Below, piece after piece: positions 52,338 through 62,794 of a DNA stretch of 64,000 bases. The notes under the pieces were generated by a model, which saw only the letters and a program-made list of their open reading frames with translations, was not told the origin of the DNA and did not search any database. Positions within the stretch are counted from its first letter, which is position 1, and every line of letters starts with the position of its first letter. Source of the stretch: CAWFGS01 sp963815535 (GTDB lineage Bacteria > Pseudomonadota > Alphaproteobacteria > Sphingomonadales > Sphingomonadaceae); assembly GCA_963815535.1 (NCBI GenBank), contig CAWFGS010000001.1:620001-684000 (forward strand), written 5' to 3'. The translations under genes and the position numbers were made by a program.

Positions 52338-53343
52338 CGGCTAACAGCCCCACACTCATGGCGTAGTAATTGGAGCAGTTATATTCGAGGATAACCCTAT
52401 AATTTGCAGTTAACAGATAGCCGGGTTCAGCGGGGCCATCGGGTTCGAACAGCGAAGCCATCACATCGTCGGCCAGCGGTTTTTGCGGAACCACGCCCAA
52501 CTGGCGCCATTCGCGAACCGTCTTCCACTGGCTGTGGCGTTCGTGAACGCGCGGACAAATGGGGGAGCGGACCTTGTTTTCGATCGCCGCACGGTTCACG
52601 CTGTTGGGAACATAGGCACGTACGCCCCACGGCTGACCCGTTCGCCAACCGGCATCGCGGAAATAATTCGCAATGGAAGCAAGGGTATCGGCGCGGTTGT
52701 TGAATATATTCGCGGAACCATCGCCATCGCCATCGGCGGCCAGGCGCAGATAGACGCTGGGCAGGAATTGCGGATTGCCGAACGCGCCCGCCCAGCTGCC
52801 CTTCAACCGATCCCGTGAATAGCCCTTATCGGCGACCTTCATCAGCGCGATCCATTCGCCCGCGAACAATTCCCGGCGGCGCCCCTCCCACGCCAAGGTT
52901 GCGAGTGAGCGCGACAGGTCGAAATCGCCGGTGTAGCTGCCGTAATTGGTTTCATGCCCCCAAATCGCAGTGATAATCTCCGCAGGCACACCATATTGAC
53001 GTTCGATCGCATTGCCGAGGCTGCGCGTTTCACCATAGACGCGGCGACCGCCCGATATGCGCGCGCGATCGACGTGCCGCGCGATATAGGGGGCCAGCCG
53101 AGGATAGCCGCTGCTGGTGCGTGAACCCGGTTGGCCCTGATCCAATTCGATCACCCGATTGTTGGGGGTCAGCCCTGCGGTCATGCGTCGCAAAGTCGCA
53201 TCGCTGACGCCTTCCGATCGGGCCTGCGCGCTCAATTGCGCCAGATAACTGTCGAAGGACTGCGATTGCGCCTCCACCGTTTGCGGAACGGCGGACACGG
53301 CCAGCAGGGAAACGCCGATAGCGGCAATAAAGTTGCGTATCAT
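52321..53343 (-). CDS. mltB: Lytic murein transglycosylase B
   Basis: This 340-residue periplasmic muramidase-like enzyme cleaves glycan strands, forming 1,6-anhydromuramic ends. It has a signal peptide (IAAIGVSLLAVSAVPQTVEA), catalytic Glu in IWGHETNYGSYTG, and motifs LKGSWAGAFGNPQFLPSVYLR and DGDGDGSANIFNN typical of MltB. The ATG at 53343 gives a normal signal peptide. The end overlaps the rlpA start by 17 bases, so the two wall hydrolases are expressed together. Confidence 0.92.
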   Translation of the reverse strand: MIRNFIAAIGVSLLAVSAVPQTVEAQSQSFDSYLAQLSAQARSEGVSDATLRRMTAGLTPNNRVIELDQGQPGSRTSSGYPRLAPYIARHVDRARISGGRRVYGETRSLGNAIERQYGVPAEIITAIWGHETNYGSYTGDFDLSRSLATLAWEGRRRELFAGEWIALMKVADKGYSRDRLKGSWAGAFGNPQFLPSVYLRLAADGDGDGSANIFNNRADTLASIANYFRDAGWRTGQPWGVRAYVPNSVNRAAIENKVRSPICPRVHERHSQWKTVREWRQLGVVPQKPLADDVMASLFEPDGPAEPGYLLTANYRVILEYNCSNYYAMSVGLLADEIAN

Positions 53344-53485
53344 CCTGTGCCTATGGCAGATTGGCGTATCATTGAGAATGGTAATTATCCGCGCCGCCGC
53401 GCCATTCGAACCATTCGCCGCCGTTTCAGCCGCAATGGCAAATGCGTGACAAACCGGCTGGCGGTCGATAGCGGACATTTTCGCG

Positions 53486-53575
53486 GGACAGGTGGCAGAG
53501 TGGTCGAATGCACTAGTCTTGAAAACTAGCGAGGGTGCAAGCCTTCCGTGGGTTCGAATCCCACCCTGTCCGCCA
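53486..53575 (+). tRNA. tRNA-Ser (anticodon TGA)
   Basis: This 90-base cloverleaf has acceptor GGACAGG/CCTGTCC, anticodon stem CTAGT/ACTAG with loop CTTGAAA and anticodon TGA (reads UCA), the long variable arm expected for serine, T-loop GGTTCGAATCC and an encoded CCA (53573-53575). It lies 21 bases from the convergent end of the DUF11 operon. Confidence 0.97.
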
Positions 53576-53596
53576 CTATTGCCGCCACCGCATGTT

Positions 53597-55694
53597 TCAG
53601 TTCACCGTAGCGCGCAGCTTGAACACGACTGAGGCGCCCGCTGCGATCGTCGGCGCGATCGCCGTCATCGCACGATTGGCGAAGGAAGCGCCGACCGGGT
53701 CGCTTTCATCGGGGCCGGTCGCGTTGTCGTCTTCCACCGTGCTGGCATTCGCGCAAGTCGTGCCCGACACCATGGAACCTGCCACATAAGTCACGTTCGC
53801 GGGCAGCGGATCGACGGCGGATACGTTCGCGGCGGGGCTGATCCCGGAATTGGTCAGCCGGATGCAATATTCGATGATCGCGCCTGGTATCGCTTTGGGA
53901 TTGGTCGTGTTGCTGACAGGATCGCTGATAACGACGCTCGTCTTGGCAGGCGCGATGGTGGTCGTCGGCAGGCAGAAGTCGATATCGTGCAGGGCGATCG
54001 CCTGTTGGCCCGGATTGGCAGGGGCGGCGTCGTGATTGCCGTATTGGATGATGATCGTGTCGATCGGGCGCGAGAAGGTGACGACCACTGTGCCGTCGCC
54101 GGAATCCGAATTGGACGCGCCGTTGCCGAACGCCGAATTGCCCGATACGAAATTGGCACGGCCGTTGGTCAGTACCGGAATGACGGTGGCCCCGTCCAAA
54201 CGCCCCGTAACCGTTACCTGGTCGGCGAACTGATTGGCGTTGCTATCCACGTCGAAGATGCGGAACTGCGCCCCTTGCATTCGTGCGGGCAGAGCGATCG
54301 TGGTTGTCACCACATCGCTGCGGCGCGCCAGATCGACGAATTTGATGACGGAACGCTGCGGCGGGTTCAGTCCGCCGGTCAGGCTGGCCGAACCGACCGG
54401 CGACTGCCCGCCGAACGCCGCATTGTTGAGGTAAACGCCCGGATTGTTCAATGCGAATGAGATGTTCCCAACATTGCCGAGCGGATAAGTGTTGTTCGTC
54501 GTGCCGGAAGCCCAGTTGCGAACGTCCCAATCGTGCTGCACGCGCCCTGCCGGGCATTGCAGATTGGGCGCGACACCGGCCACTCCGCCACCGGTGACAG
54601 TGATCGTCGCCGCCGCGTAATCGTCTTCCGCAGGGTTGTTGTTGCCCGGCACGGAGTTTCGGTCGGGCGCGCTGCTCGATGCGATTTCGGCGACATTCCG
54701 AACGGTCGCCCCACCGCTGGCAGTAATCGTTCCGGTTATATCGATGGTGCGCGATTGCCCCGGTGGGACACTGCCGACCGTCCAGATCCCGCTCGCCGGA
54801 TCGTATGCGCCCGAACCGGTTGCGCCTGTAAAGCTGAAGCCTGCCGGTATCGCATCGCGAACGGTCACATTGTTTGCGGTTTGTTGAGAGCTGGCCGCGC
54901 TGGAAACCGTCAGTCGGAACGTGGCGGCGGATCCGCTCGACGCGGTGGTGCTAAGTGCCGTCTTCGTCAGGGAGAGATCCGCGCCCGAAACATTGGCGCG
55001 CGGCGATGTAAATTGCAGATCGGACAATCCCATCAACTGCTGCCCTGGATTGCCCGTACCGGTATAGCTGTTGTAGGTAATGCGTATCCGCTTCACACTG
55101 GTCGCACCGAAATTGAATATCAAATCGCCGTTTGTCGATGTCTGTCCGGAATTGGCGATCCCGGTCCACCCATTGACCGTCGCATCGTTGGTTCGCGCGA
55201 TGCCGGGATTGGCGGTCCAGAATGCGGTGTTGGTTGCGGCGTTGACGAAGATGCCGTTGCCGGTGTCGTAAAACACCTCCACCGCATCGCGGAAATTCCC
55301 CACATCGATATCGGTCAGGCGAAACTGCAGATTTTGCACCGACTGACCGAGTTCGAAAACCCCGGTAACGCGATCGCCGGGGTCGTAGGAATCATTGTCG
55401 AACTGGAACAGCAGCGGGCGTTGCGCGCCACCGAAAGTGCCGTCGAACGAAACGACGAAGGAATTGTCGAAGATCGGTTCGAAACTGCCGCCATTGGTTA
55501 CGAAGGAATGGGTGAAGCTGACGGTGGTACCATCGCTCGCGCTCAACGTGGCGGGGCTCGGCACGGCTTCCAGATTGCCGACGTTGAGATTGCTCCAGCT
55601 GGCAGTTGCCGTTTGCGCCGTTGCCGTTGGAACCAGCGCAGCCATGGCCAGCAACCGCCAGAGCCAGCCCGAAAAAAGCCTTCCAATCCCTCAT
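53597..55694 (-). CDS. Secreted DUF11 surface protein E with duplicated Asp-rich domain (N-terminal frameshift)
   Basis: This protein of about 699 residues starts at an ATG at 55694 that overlaps the stop of the giant protein D (ATGA). The signal peptide starts MRDWKAFF and continues in another frame as RLLAMAALVPTATAQ; a T6 run near 55676 is the likely indel. The mature protein has two copies of a domain with FRLTDIDVGNFRDAVEV or FRIFDVDSNANQFADQVTV, each followed by NPGQQ and a final DLQF/DIDF. A DUF11 domain lies between them and a second DUF11 module (PKAIPGAIIEYCIRLTNSG) is at the C-terminus. Function is unknown; secretion and adhesion are likely. Confidence 0.75.
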
Positions 55695-58600
55695 CGTTTC
55701 AAACCCAGGAATGAAAACGTGTCGGCGTCGAACTTGATCTTGATGGCGGCATAGATGCCCCGGTCGGTGTTGCGTGCGGCGGAAAAATCGTCATCGCGAA
55801 AACCCGTGACATTGTATCCGACGGTCAGCAAGATGCCATCCGCAGGAACGAAACCGACTTGCGGCCCGACGCTGAAGCTGGTGACATTGTCCGTCAGATT
55901 GGCGCGCACGGTGGCGGTGCCGCCGACTTCGAACCGGTCGCCGATGCCGATCCGCGCATCCACACCGCCCAGCGCAGTGAAACCTGCCAGATCGAACCCG
56001 TTAAAACGGTCGAAATTGTAACGCGCACCGACGAATACGCCCAGTTCGGTGCGCTGGTAACTGTCGCGAACGCCGTCCTCATTCTCGTCATCGGTTCCGC
56101 GCGGCGACCAGTTCGTCGAAAGGCTGCCGATCAGCCGACGCGAACGGGCATCGCCATCCACCGTCAATGCGGTACGGCCCGCCGGGCCAGCCTCACCGGC
56201 GATGGCGTTCGTTACGCTGTCGGCGCGGTATTCGACCTTGCCCAAAAACGCGAAGGCACTGCTCGCGGGGCGATGCGCCGCAGCGATCGTGGCATCGAAG
56301 ATGGACGTACCGACGTTACTGGCGCCCACATTCGGCGTGCCGATATTGCCATTGCCCAGACCGCCATTGCCGTCCGCTTCCGTGTAAGTGAAACCCGATC
56401 CAATGACGCTGCCTTCGCCCAGCTGACGGATCGCGCCGAAGGTAAAGCCACGGCGATCGGCAAATTCGCCATCCCGGTATTCTGCGCGGCCTGTGGCGGA
56501 CCAGCGATCCCGGCGCCAGGTTGCACCCAGCGTGGCCGCCGTGAAATCTTCGAACAAAGACCCGTCCTGGCCGACGAAGCCGCCGCTGGCGACGGGCTGC
56601 GCCGGATTGATAACCGCAGCAGGGTCCGCCCCGCCCAGCGTGCGGCTGCCATCGATGGTCGCGTCCAGAGTAAGGTTGGTCGTAAGGGGCAGGGTTTGGG
56701 ACAGGCCGAATGCGGCGAAGCTGCGCTTGCCCAGTTCCGCGATGTCCTGCTGGCCGAAGTTCGTCACCAGTTGCGCGCCCTGCCAAGGGGTGACCTCCAG
56801 CCCGGCGCGGATCGTGCGCGCGTCGATGGCATCGCCTTCTGCGATTTCATAGGACGCGATGGCACGGACGTTGCTGGTGATCGCATAGCCCGCGTCGAGC
56901 CGATGGCGAGTCGGCAGATCGATGGAATCGGTCCCTTCCAATGCGATCGCGCTGGATGCGCCCAGTTCCAGGCGACCATCGAGCAAGCGGCGGTTGACGC
57001 CCCCTTCCAAAACGGTGGATTGGCCCCGCGTGCCGTCGCTCAGACGATCGGAAAAGCGCGCGACGCCAAGGCGAATATCGGTCTTATCCGTGCGATATAC
57101 GCCCTGCACCTGCACTGCGGTTCGGCGGGCACTGTCGGTCAAACTGTCGTCGCGCCAGACGCTGCCAGAAATATCGAGCTGCTCGGAAACGGAATAGCGT
57201 GCATCCGCGCCGAATTTGCGGCGGCCGCGTTCGGCAATGTTTTGCTGTGCGACCCCGTAATCCGCGTCGAGCCGCTTGGCATAGGCGAGGATGTCGAGAT
57301 TGCCGGTGTGATGTTCCGCCTCGACCATCCAGGCGAAGGAAGTGTCGCCATCGGTTCGGCTCGCGCCGACTTCCGCGCGCATTTCCGTATCCGCGCCGAG
57401 ACGCAGGCGTACGTCCGCCGTACCCAGATTGGTACGGTCGCCCTCACCTCGGTCGGTCAGCACGGTTCCGCCGATCCGCAAGCTGTCGCCCAGCAGGGTG
57501 CACATCGGCGCGGCCACCGGCATTCCACTGCCCTTCGCCAAGCAGCGCGTCGGTTTCGTAATCGACGACGATGAATTGCGGATTGAGCGCGAAATCGCGG
57601 CTGAGGACGGGTTTCTTGAACGTGATCGTCCCGCTCAACAGATCGAGGTCGTAATCGATGAAACGCGTCAGGGTTTTCTGGGAAACGATCAGCTCGGACC
57701 GAAACCTGTCGCGCACTTCCAGCACGACCTGTTCGCTGTTGGGAATGATGCCCCGGCTCGACAGACGATATGGGCCGGTCAGGCCGTTGCCCTGAATTTC
57801 GTCCCGGCGGTTGCGCGATTCGATCTCGCTCGCAAAGCCATAGGCATGCACCGCGCCGAACCGGCCTTCCGCTTTCACTCCGGTTGCGGTGCGGTTGTAA
57901 CGACCCAGGACGGTCTGATCGAAACCGGTTACGAAATCACCATAGAGCGCATAGAATGTGCCGGTTTCGACGCGGATATACAGTTTTTCGCGCGATGCCG
58001 CGTCGAACTGACGCTGCGACCGGTCCGCGAATACGGAATAATAGGCATTGGGATCGATGAAGCCGAGCAAACGCTCGTCCTCTTCCTGCTTGGCGCTGTC
58101 ATAGGCGACCGTCAGCAGAAATTTGCCCAACACGCGCCCCTTGGCATAAAATGCAACGCGCGCATCGTCGCCGAGGTCGCTGTCGAAATCGCTGCCGCGT
58201 TCCATATTGTCCGCAATACTCTGCGCGCCGATCGTGCCTTCGGCGAGGCCCACGATGGTCCAGTCCTGCGCGCCGGGCACCATCCAGCTTTCGATTTGTT
58301 GGCTGCGGGTGATATTGCCATCGACGAAAGCGAAATCGAGCGTGACAGGGCCGCTGACGAGGGTGGGCGACAGTTCGATCAGTGCGATGCCGTCATCACC
58401 CTGAACCGACCAGGTCGGCGATGCAGCGCCCAGTCCGGCAAGTTGGCGCAGCTGCTGCGCGTTGCGGGCTTGCGCGCTTTCGTAAGGGGCGTTGATGGAA
58501 ACCGATCCCGACACGCCGCCGCGAATGGGCCGACCGCGGCGATCGGTGATGCGTACGGCGACCACCGGATTGTTCGCGCCATCGGCGATCAGGCGGGTTT

Positions 58601-61018
58601 GCGCGGGCAGCAACTCGCGCGCGTGCCGGTGTCGTGGTGAACTGCACATCGCGAGTCAATTCGCGCACGATGGAACCGTCTGCCGCCACGATGGCGGCGG
58701 ACAGTTTGGTCACGCTGCGGTTGAGCGGCACGCCGCGCCAGATGCTGACGGCGTAGGCATTGTCGCCCGAAACCTTGCTGCCATCGAAGCTGAGCGGATC
58801 GACAGCTTTGCCATCGGCCATCAATCTTACGGTTTCATCTGCGCGATGGCGAATGACCACGCGGATGGCGGGGGTGCGTGGATTGTGGCCGATATCGGGA
58901 AACAGGAAGTCGGTGGGCCCGTCACCCAGCGCCAGCCAGTCGGTGCTCGCGCCCGATGCGGCGCGGGCATCGGCAGAGTCATCGGCTGTGGTTGCACGCT
59001 GGCTTCCCAAAGGACCGAGGGTGCGCGACGGACCGCTGATCGTACCATTGACGGCGTCGGCCTGCGCGAATGGGGACAGGTTCGCGCGATCGCCGTTGCC
59101 GAACTCTTCCCCATCGTCGAGGATAAGGTCGGATGCGTCGCCCACCGATCCATCGATATTCGCATCGTCGCGGCTGGCCAGTTCCTGCAGGATCGACATG
59201 ACATCATCGGTCACGGTTGCGTGGAAATCGGCGACGATCAAGCTGCCGCCCTGCCCGATCACGAACCGTGAGTTGGCGCTGCCCGCGCTACGTGTGGACC
59301 GGGTGCAATCGACGTAGTTCGATCCTTCCGGCAAAGTCTGACGGTTGGCCTGGACGACATGGGTGCCGGGCACCAGACCTTCGAAATGGTAACGCCCATC
59401 TTCGTCCGTAATGGCGAAACTGCCGTCTTCCAGCATGATGCGAACGCCGGGAATGCCCACTCGCCCGCCTTCGCCATCACCAGTGACGGAACACCGCCCG
59501 GCGGACACACGGCCGATCACGGTCATACGCGATCCGATGGTTTCACGATCGATCCGAACCACGGCACGGGCCTGCGTTTCGCCGCCGCGCTCGTCCGTTG
59601 CGATGGCATCGTTCACGGCATTTCCCGCCGGAGCATCGGCCCGCACGGTCATGGCATAGACTATGGTACGGGAACCGGACGGTTGAAGCGGGCCGACATC
59701 GAAAGTCAGCCGGTCGCCGGTGGGACTGATGGTAACCTGCCCATCCGTCGCTTCCTCACCGTCGATGCGGACCGTATCTTTTCGCAAGCGCAACCAGGGG
59801 GATGGGGTATCGACGATGGTGACCCCCGCTTTTTCGCGGCGAGGATCGGGATTGGTCAACGTCAGCGTATAGAACACGACATCGCCGGGAACGACGCGAG
59901 CGCGGGACGCGGTCTTGGTCAGCGACGCAGTGATTGTCGGGGGATCCAGCGGGATATCGATGCGAACGGGTTCTATCGTCGCGAGCGCAAAAGGATCGCC
60001 GAAGGAGGCAGCGTCGATCAGAAATGCGCCGCCACCCGGCCTCGTCAATGCGGCAAGTTGCTGTCGGCTCGCCACAGATGGCGCGGTGTATGTACCGGGC
60101 GGCTCGACTGCGAGCCGATAATTGCCCAACGCCGCCAGCGGGAAGCGGAATTCGCCAGGTTGCATGGGGAAGACGTTGCCCGCCCCGTCGGTCACCGGCG
60201 CGCCGGAAACGACCGTCGATGGCCACGGTGTGCTGCCATCGTCGGAAAAGACGGTGGCGGGCGCGCCGGTGGCGACATCGATCAGAGTTACGATCGCGCC
60301 ATCGATCAGCGTGCCGTCTTCGCTATCGAAGACGAAACCGAACGGATCGGCCAGGATGGTTACGGATGCTGGTGATGAATTCGGCGGGATTGCCCGGCGT
60401 CGCCGCACCGATTTCGATGCGGTCGCCATCGCCGACGCTCAAACGGCAATCGCCCGAAACGAATGCGGGCGGAATGCGAACCGTCCCGATTTCGCCGATG
60501 AAAACACCGGTGTCGGGGCCGGTTTCGAACACGGTCAGGGTTTCGACATCGCCCGACGTCGCTCGCAGCGTGGCGGTAATGGTGTCCACCAGGCCAGGAT
60601 CGAGATTGGCACGCGGCGCGACGATCTGAAACACGACGTTCTCGCCGACGCGAAACTCGCCGGTCGGGGCGGCGCTGAAATCCGCGCGTCCGCCAGCGGA
60701 ACCGCCGCCGGGGTTGGACAAGGAGAGCGGACTGCCACCGCATCGCGATGGCTGGAAACTGATTGGACGCCCGCCAATGGGGGCCGGGCGTAGCGTGTCG
60801 ATGGAAACGCTGGGTGCGGACACTTCATGGATGACCTGGTTGGACGTGACGCTGCCGCTGACATTGCCATCGTTCCAACGGGCCTCTGCCACGTTGACGA
60901 TCGTAGTGGTGTTGCCGGACGCCCCTTGCGCCCACCCCGCATGCGCGGGTGCCAGCAGCATGGCGAACGCCAGTGCCAGCACGCCGGTGCGCTTGCGGAA
61001 TGGGGAAGGAAGCATCAT
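55691..61018 (-). CDS. Giant DUF11/CarboxypepD-reg protein D with outer-membrane beta-barrel (three frameshifts)
   Basis: Frames spanning about 1,775 codons join into one protein. It has a signal peptide (TGVLALAFAMLLAPAHAGWA), an Ig-like part ending DTGVFIGEIGTVRIPP and a SpaA/Cna-B-like region (FDSEDGTLIDGAIVTL). A DUF11 domain (VVFYTLTLTNPDPRREKAGV), a carboxypeptidase-regulatory-like domain (IPGVRIMLEDGSFAITDEDG) and then a long beta-barrel region follow. The barrel has many alternating strands (for example LYIRVETGTFYALYGDFVT) and ends FSFLGLKR. Frame changes lie near 60,370, 58,630 and 57,495 and total a whole number of codons. It most likely anchors a large surface domain in the outer membrane. 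Confidence 0.78.
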
Positions 61019-61034
61019 CAGCTGGTTGCCGTGG

Positions 61035-62227
61035 TTACGGCGTCGTCGCGTTGATCGTGGCGTTGAACACCAGCGTTTTGGACGAACCCGTTGCGACCGT
61101 ACCGACATTGCCGGTTACGACCGTACGTCCTGCCGTTATGCCGGTGCCGGTGGAACGTGCTGCCATTCGTATCCTCGGTCGCACCCGTTCCGCCATTGGC
61201 GCTGCAGTTGCTGCCGCCGACGAATGTGTTGCCGCTTTTCGTGACTGTGGCAGGAATAACGTCGCGCAGGGTGACGTTCGTCGCCTCTTCGCCGTTCGCT
61301 GCGTTCGTCACGGTGATGCAGTAACGGATGACCGCGCCAGGAATCGCCTTTGGAGAGGTGGTTCCCGATATCGGATCGGAGATCACCGTATTGACCTTCG
61401 TTGCGGTAATGGCCGCGGTGCGGACGATGTAATCGTCGCGCGATGCGAACTTGCCGTCGCGTGCGCGCATCGCCAGCCAGACCGCTGCTGCCGTCGGCAA
61501 AGACGTTCTGCAACGCGGCCGTGTTCGCAGCGTTCGCATCGTTGCGTCAATGCGCCACCCTGAGCGCCGACTGCACCAGCCTGCAGCGCCGTGGCGGTCA
61601 GGATGACCGTGGCGACATCGCCGGTGACCAAGGGTGCCGTTGGCCGCCTTTGTTCTGCGGAATGTCGCTGGCAACCAGGATGTTGCGCGCTTCACCGGCG
61701 GCGATATTATCGACGAACGTGATCAGTTCATCGGCGGGTCCGCCACCACGGGGGCGGTCAGATTGATGATACCGTCATTGTTACGGTCCCAGTAATACCG
61801 GCGACGTTGCTGGTGTTGAACGTATCCGTTCCCGGTGAATGTCGGCGGCTCCACCCGCTTGCTGGGCAACGGACAGCCCGAAATCGAGCACATCGTTCGA
61901 CAGGTTGGTTACGGTGAAGCCGGTAACCTGTTGCAACGTGTTGGGCGCGACGCGGGTCGCGCTGTTGCTGATTTCGTTGACCAGCAGATTGACTTTACGG
62001 TCGACTACGAAGGTGTCGCTGGCCTGTACATTGGGCTGCGCGCTGCCGCCAACGTTGAACGACACGTCGACGCTGTTGGTGATCGATGTGTTCGCCTTGG
62101 TCGCAGCTGCGGCGTCGGTACGCTCCTGCGTTTGAGCCGGCGCGGTCTGCGCCAGCACTGGTGTTGCGCCGAGGGCAACGAGCGTGACACAGCTCGCAGC
62201 GCCCAGCAATTTGCCGGTCATTCTCAT
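61035..62227 (-). pseudogene. Secreted DUF11 protein C, several frameshifts
   Basis: ATG 62227 follows GGGGAATAT. The signal peptide is GAASCVTLVALGATPVLA, followed by an N-terminal motif SITNSVDVSFNVGGSAQPNV shared with proteins A and D. After about 61,845 the frame changes several times. A C-terminal DUF11 module (SPKAIPGAVIRYCITVTNAA) then ends in the frame KTLVFNATINATTP and TAA at 61037-61035. The total is about 397 codons. It stops 16 bases before the start of D, so it is part of the same operon. Confidence 0.7.
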
Positions 62228-62309
62228 AGATATTCCCCATGTTTAGGAAGCGTTTCCGTGTCATGCCGCCCGGAAACTGTGGCGGTTTCGTCCGTTCAGG
62301 CGCCGCCGG

Positions 62310-62783
62310 TCAGCGGACCTGCCCGTAAAACGTGACGATGCCAGTGGCATCGGGCGCAACCTGCGCGATGGTCCAGCGGAGATGCGTCACATCGGCGGGC
62401 GTTGCGGCCCGCATCGTGCCGTCGTTTCCTGCCACCTGCATACTGGCGAGCGGCCCGTAGGTCGCGCCGTCATCCACCGAAACCACCGCTTCGGCAGGCA
62501 TTTCGGCCAGCTCGATCGCGGCGGGCAGCGGGTTGGTGATGACGAAATCGTCAACCGCGTCCGCTCCCGTGTTGCGATAGGTGTTCGTGAACAGCAGCCG
62601 GTCGCCGGGAACCACGGAAACCGGATCGGTCAGCTGCCGGGCCTGGGTTCCGTCCTGTTCGACGACGCGTTCCAGCTGAACCTTGCTGTCGAGTGCGACG
62701 CTGCCCTGCGCCGCTGCCGAACCGGGTGCGGAAATTGCGAAGGCGCATGCAGCGGCCAATGCGAAAGTCTTGAAATTGAACAT
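62310..62783 (-). CDS. Small secreted DUF11-like protein B
   Basis: ATG 62783 has a GAGGAG site 7 bases upstream, right after the stop of gene A. This 157-residue protein has a signal peptide (FALAAACAFAISAPGSAAA) and then one beta-rich domain with DRLLFTNTYRNTGADAVDDFVITNPLP, the DUF11 core pattern. It ends VTFYGQVR, similar to the ends of A, C and E. A TTG at 62798 is in frame but has no site. A carrier or pilin-like subunit role is possible; no function is known. Confidence 0.75.
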   Translation of the reverse strand: MFNFKTFALAAACAFAISAPGSAAAQGSVALDSKVQLERVVEQDGTQARQLTDPVSVVPGDRLLFTNTYRNTGADAVDDFVITNPLPAAIELAEMPAEAVVSVDDGATYGPLASMQVAGNDGTMRAATPADVTHLRWTIAQVAPDATGIVTFYGQVR

Positions 62784-62794
62784 TATCGTGCTCC

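Noticed and set aside
53486..53600. tRNA-Ser as an integration site for the DUF11 cluster
   Set aside because: No integrase, no direct repeat of the tRNA 3' end and no mobile genes; gene order may simply be stable here.
55859..57574. 571-residue open frame opposite to the DUF11 barrel
   Set aside because: It mirrors the barrel codons and has no signal peptide or recognisable motif.
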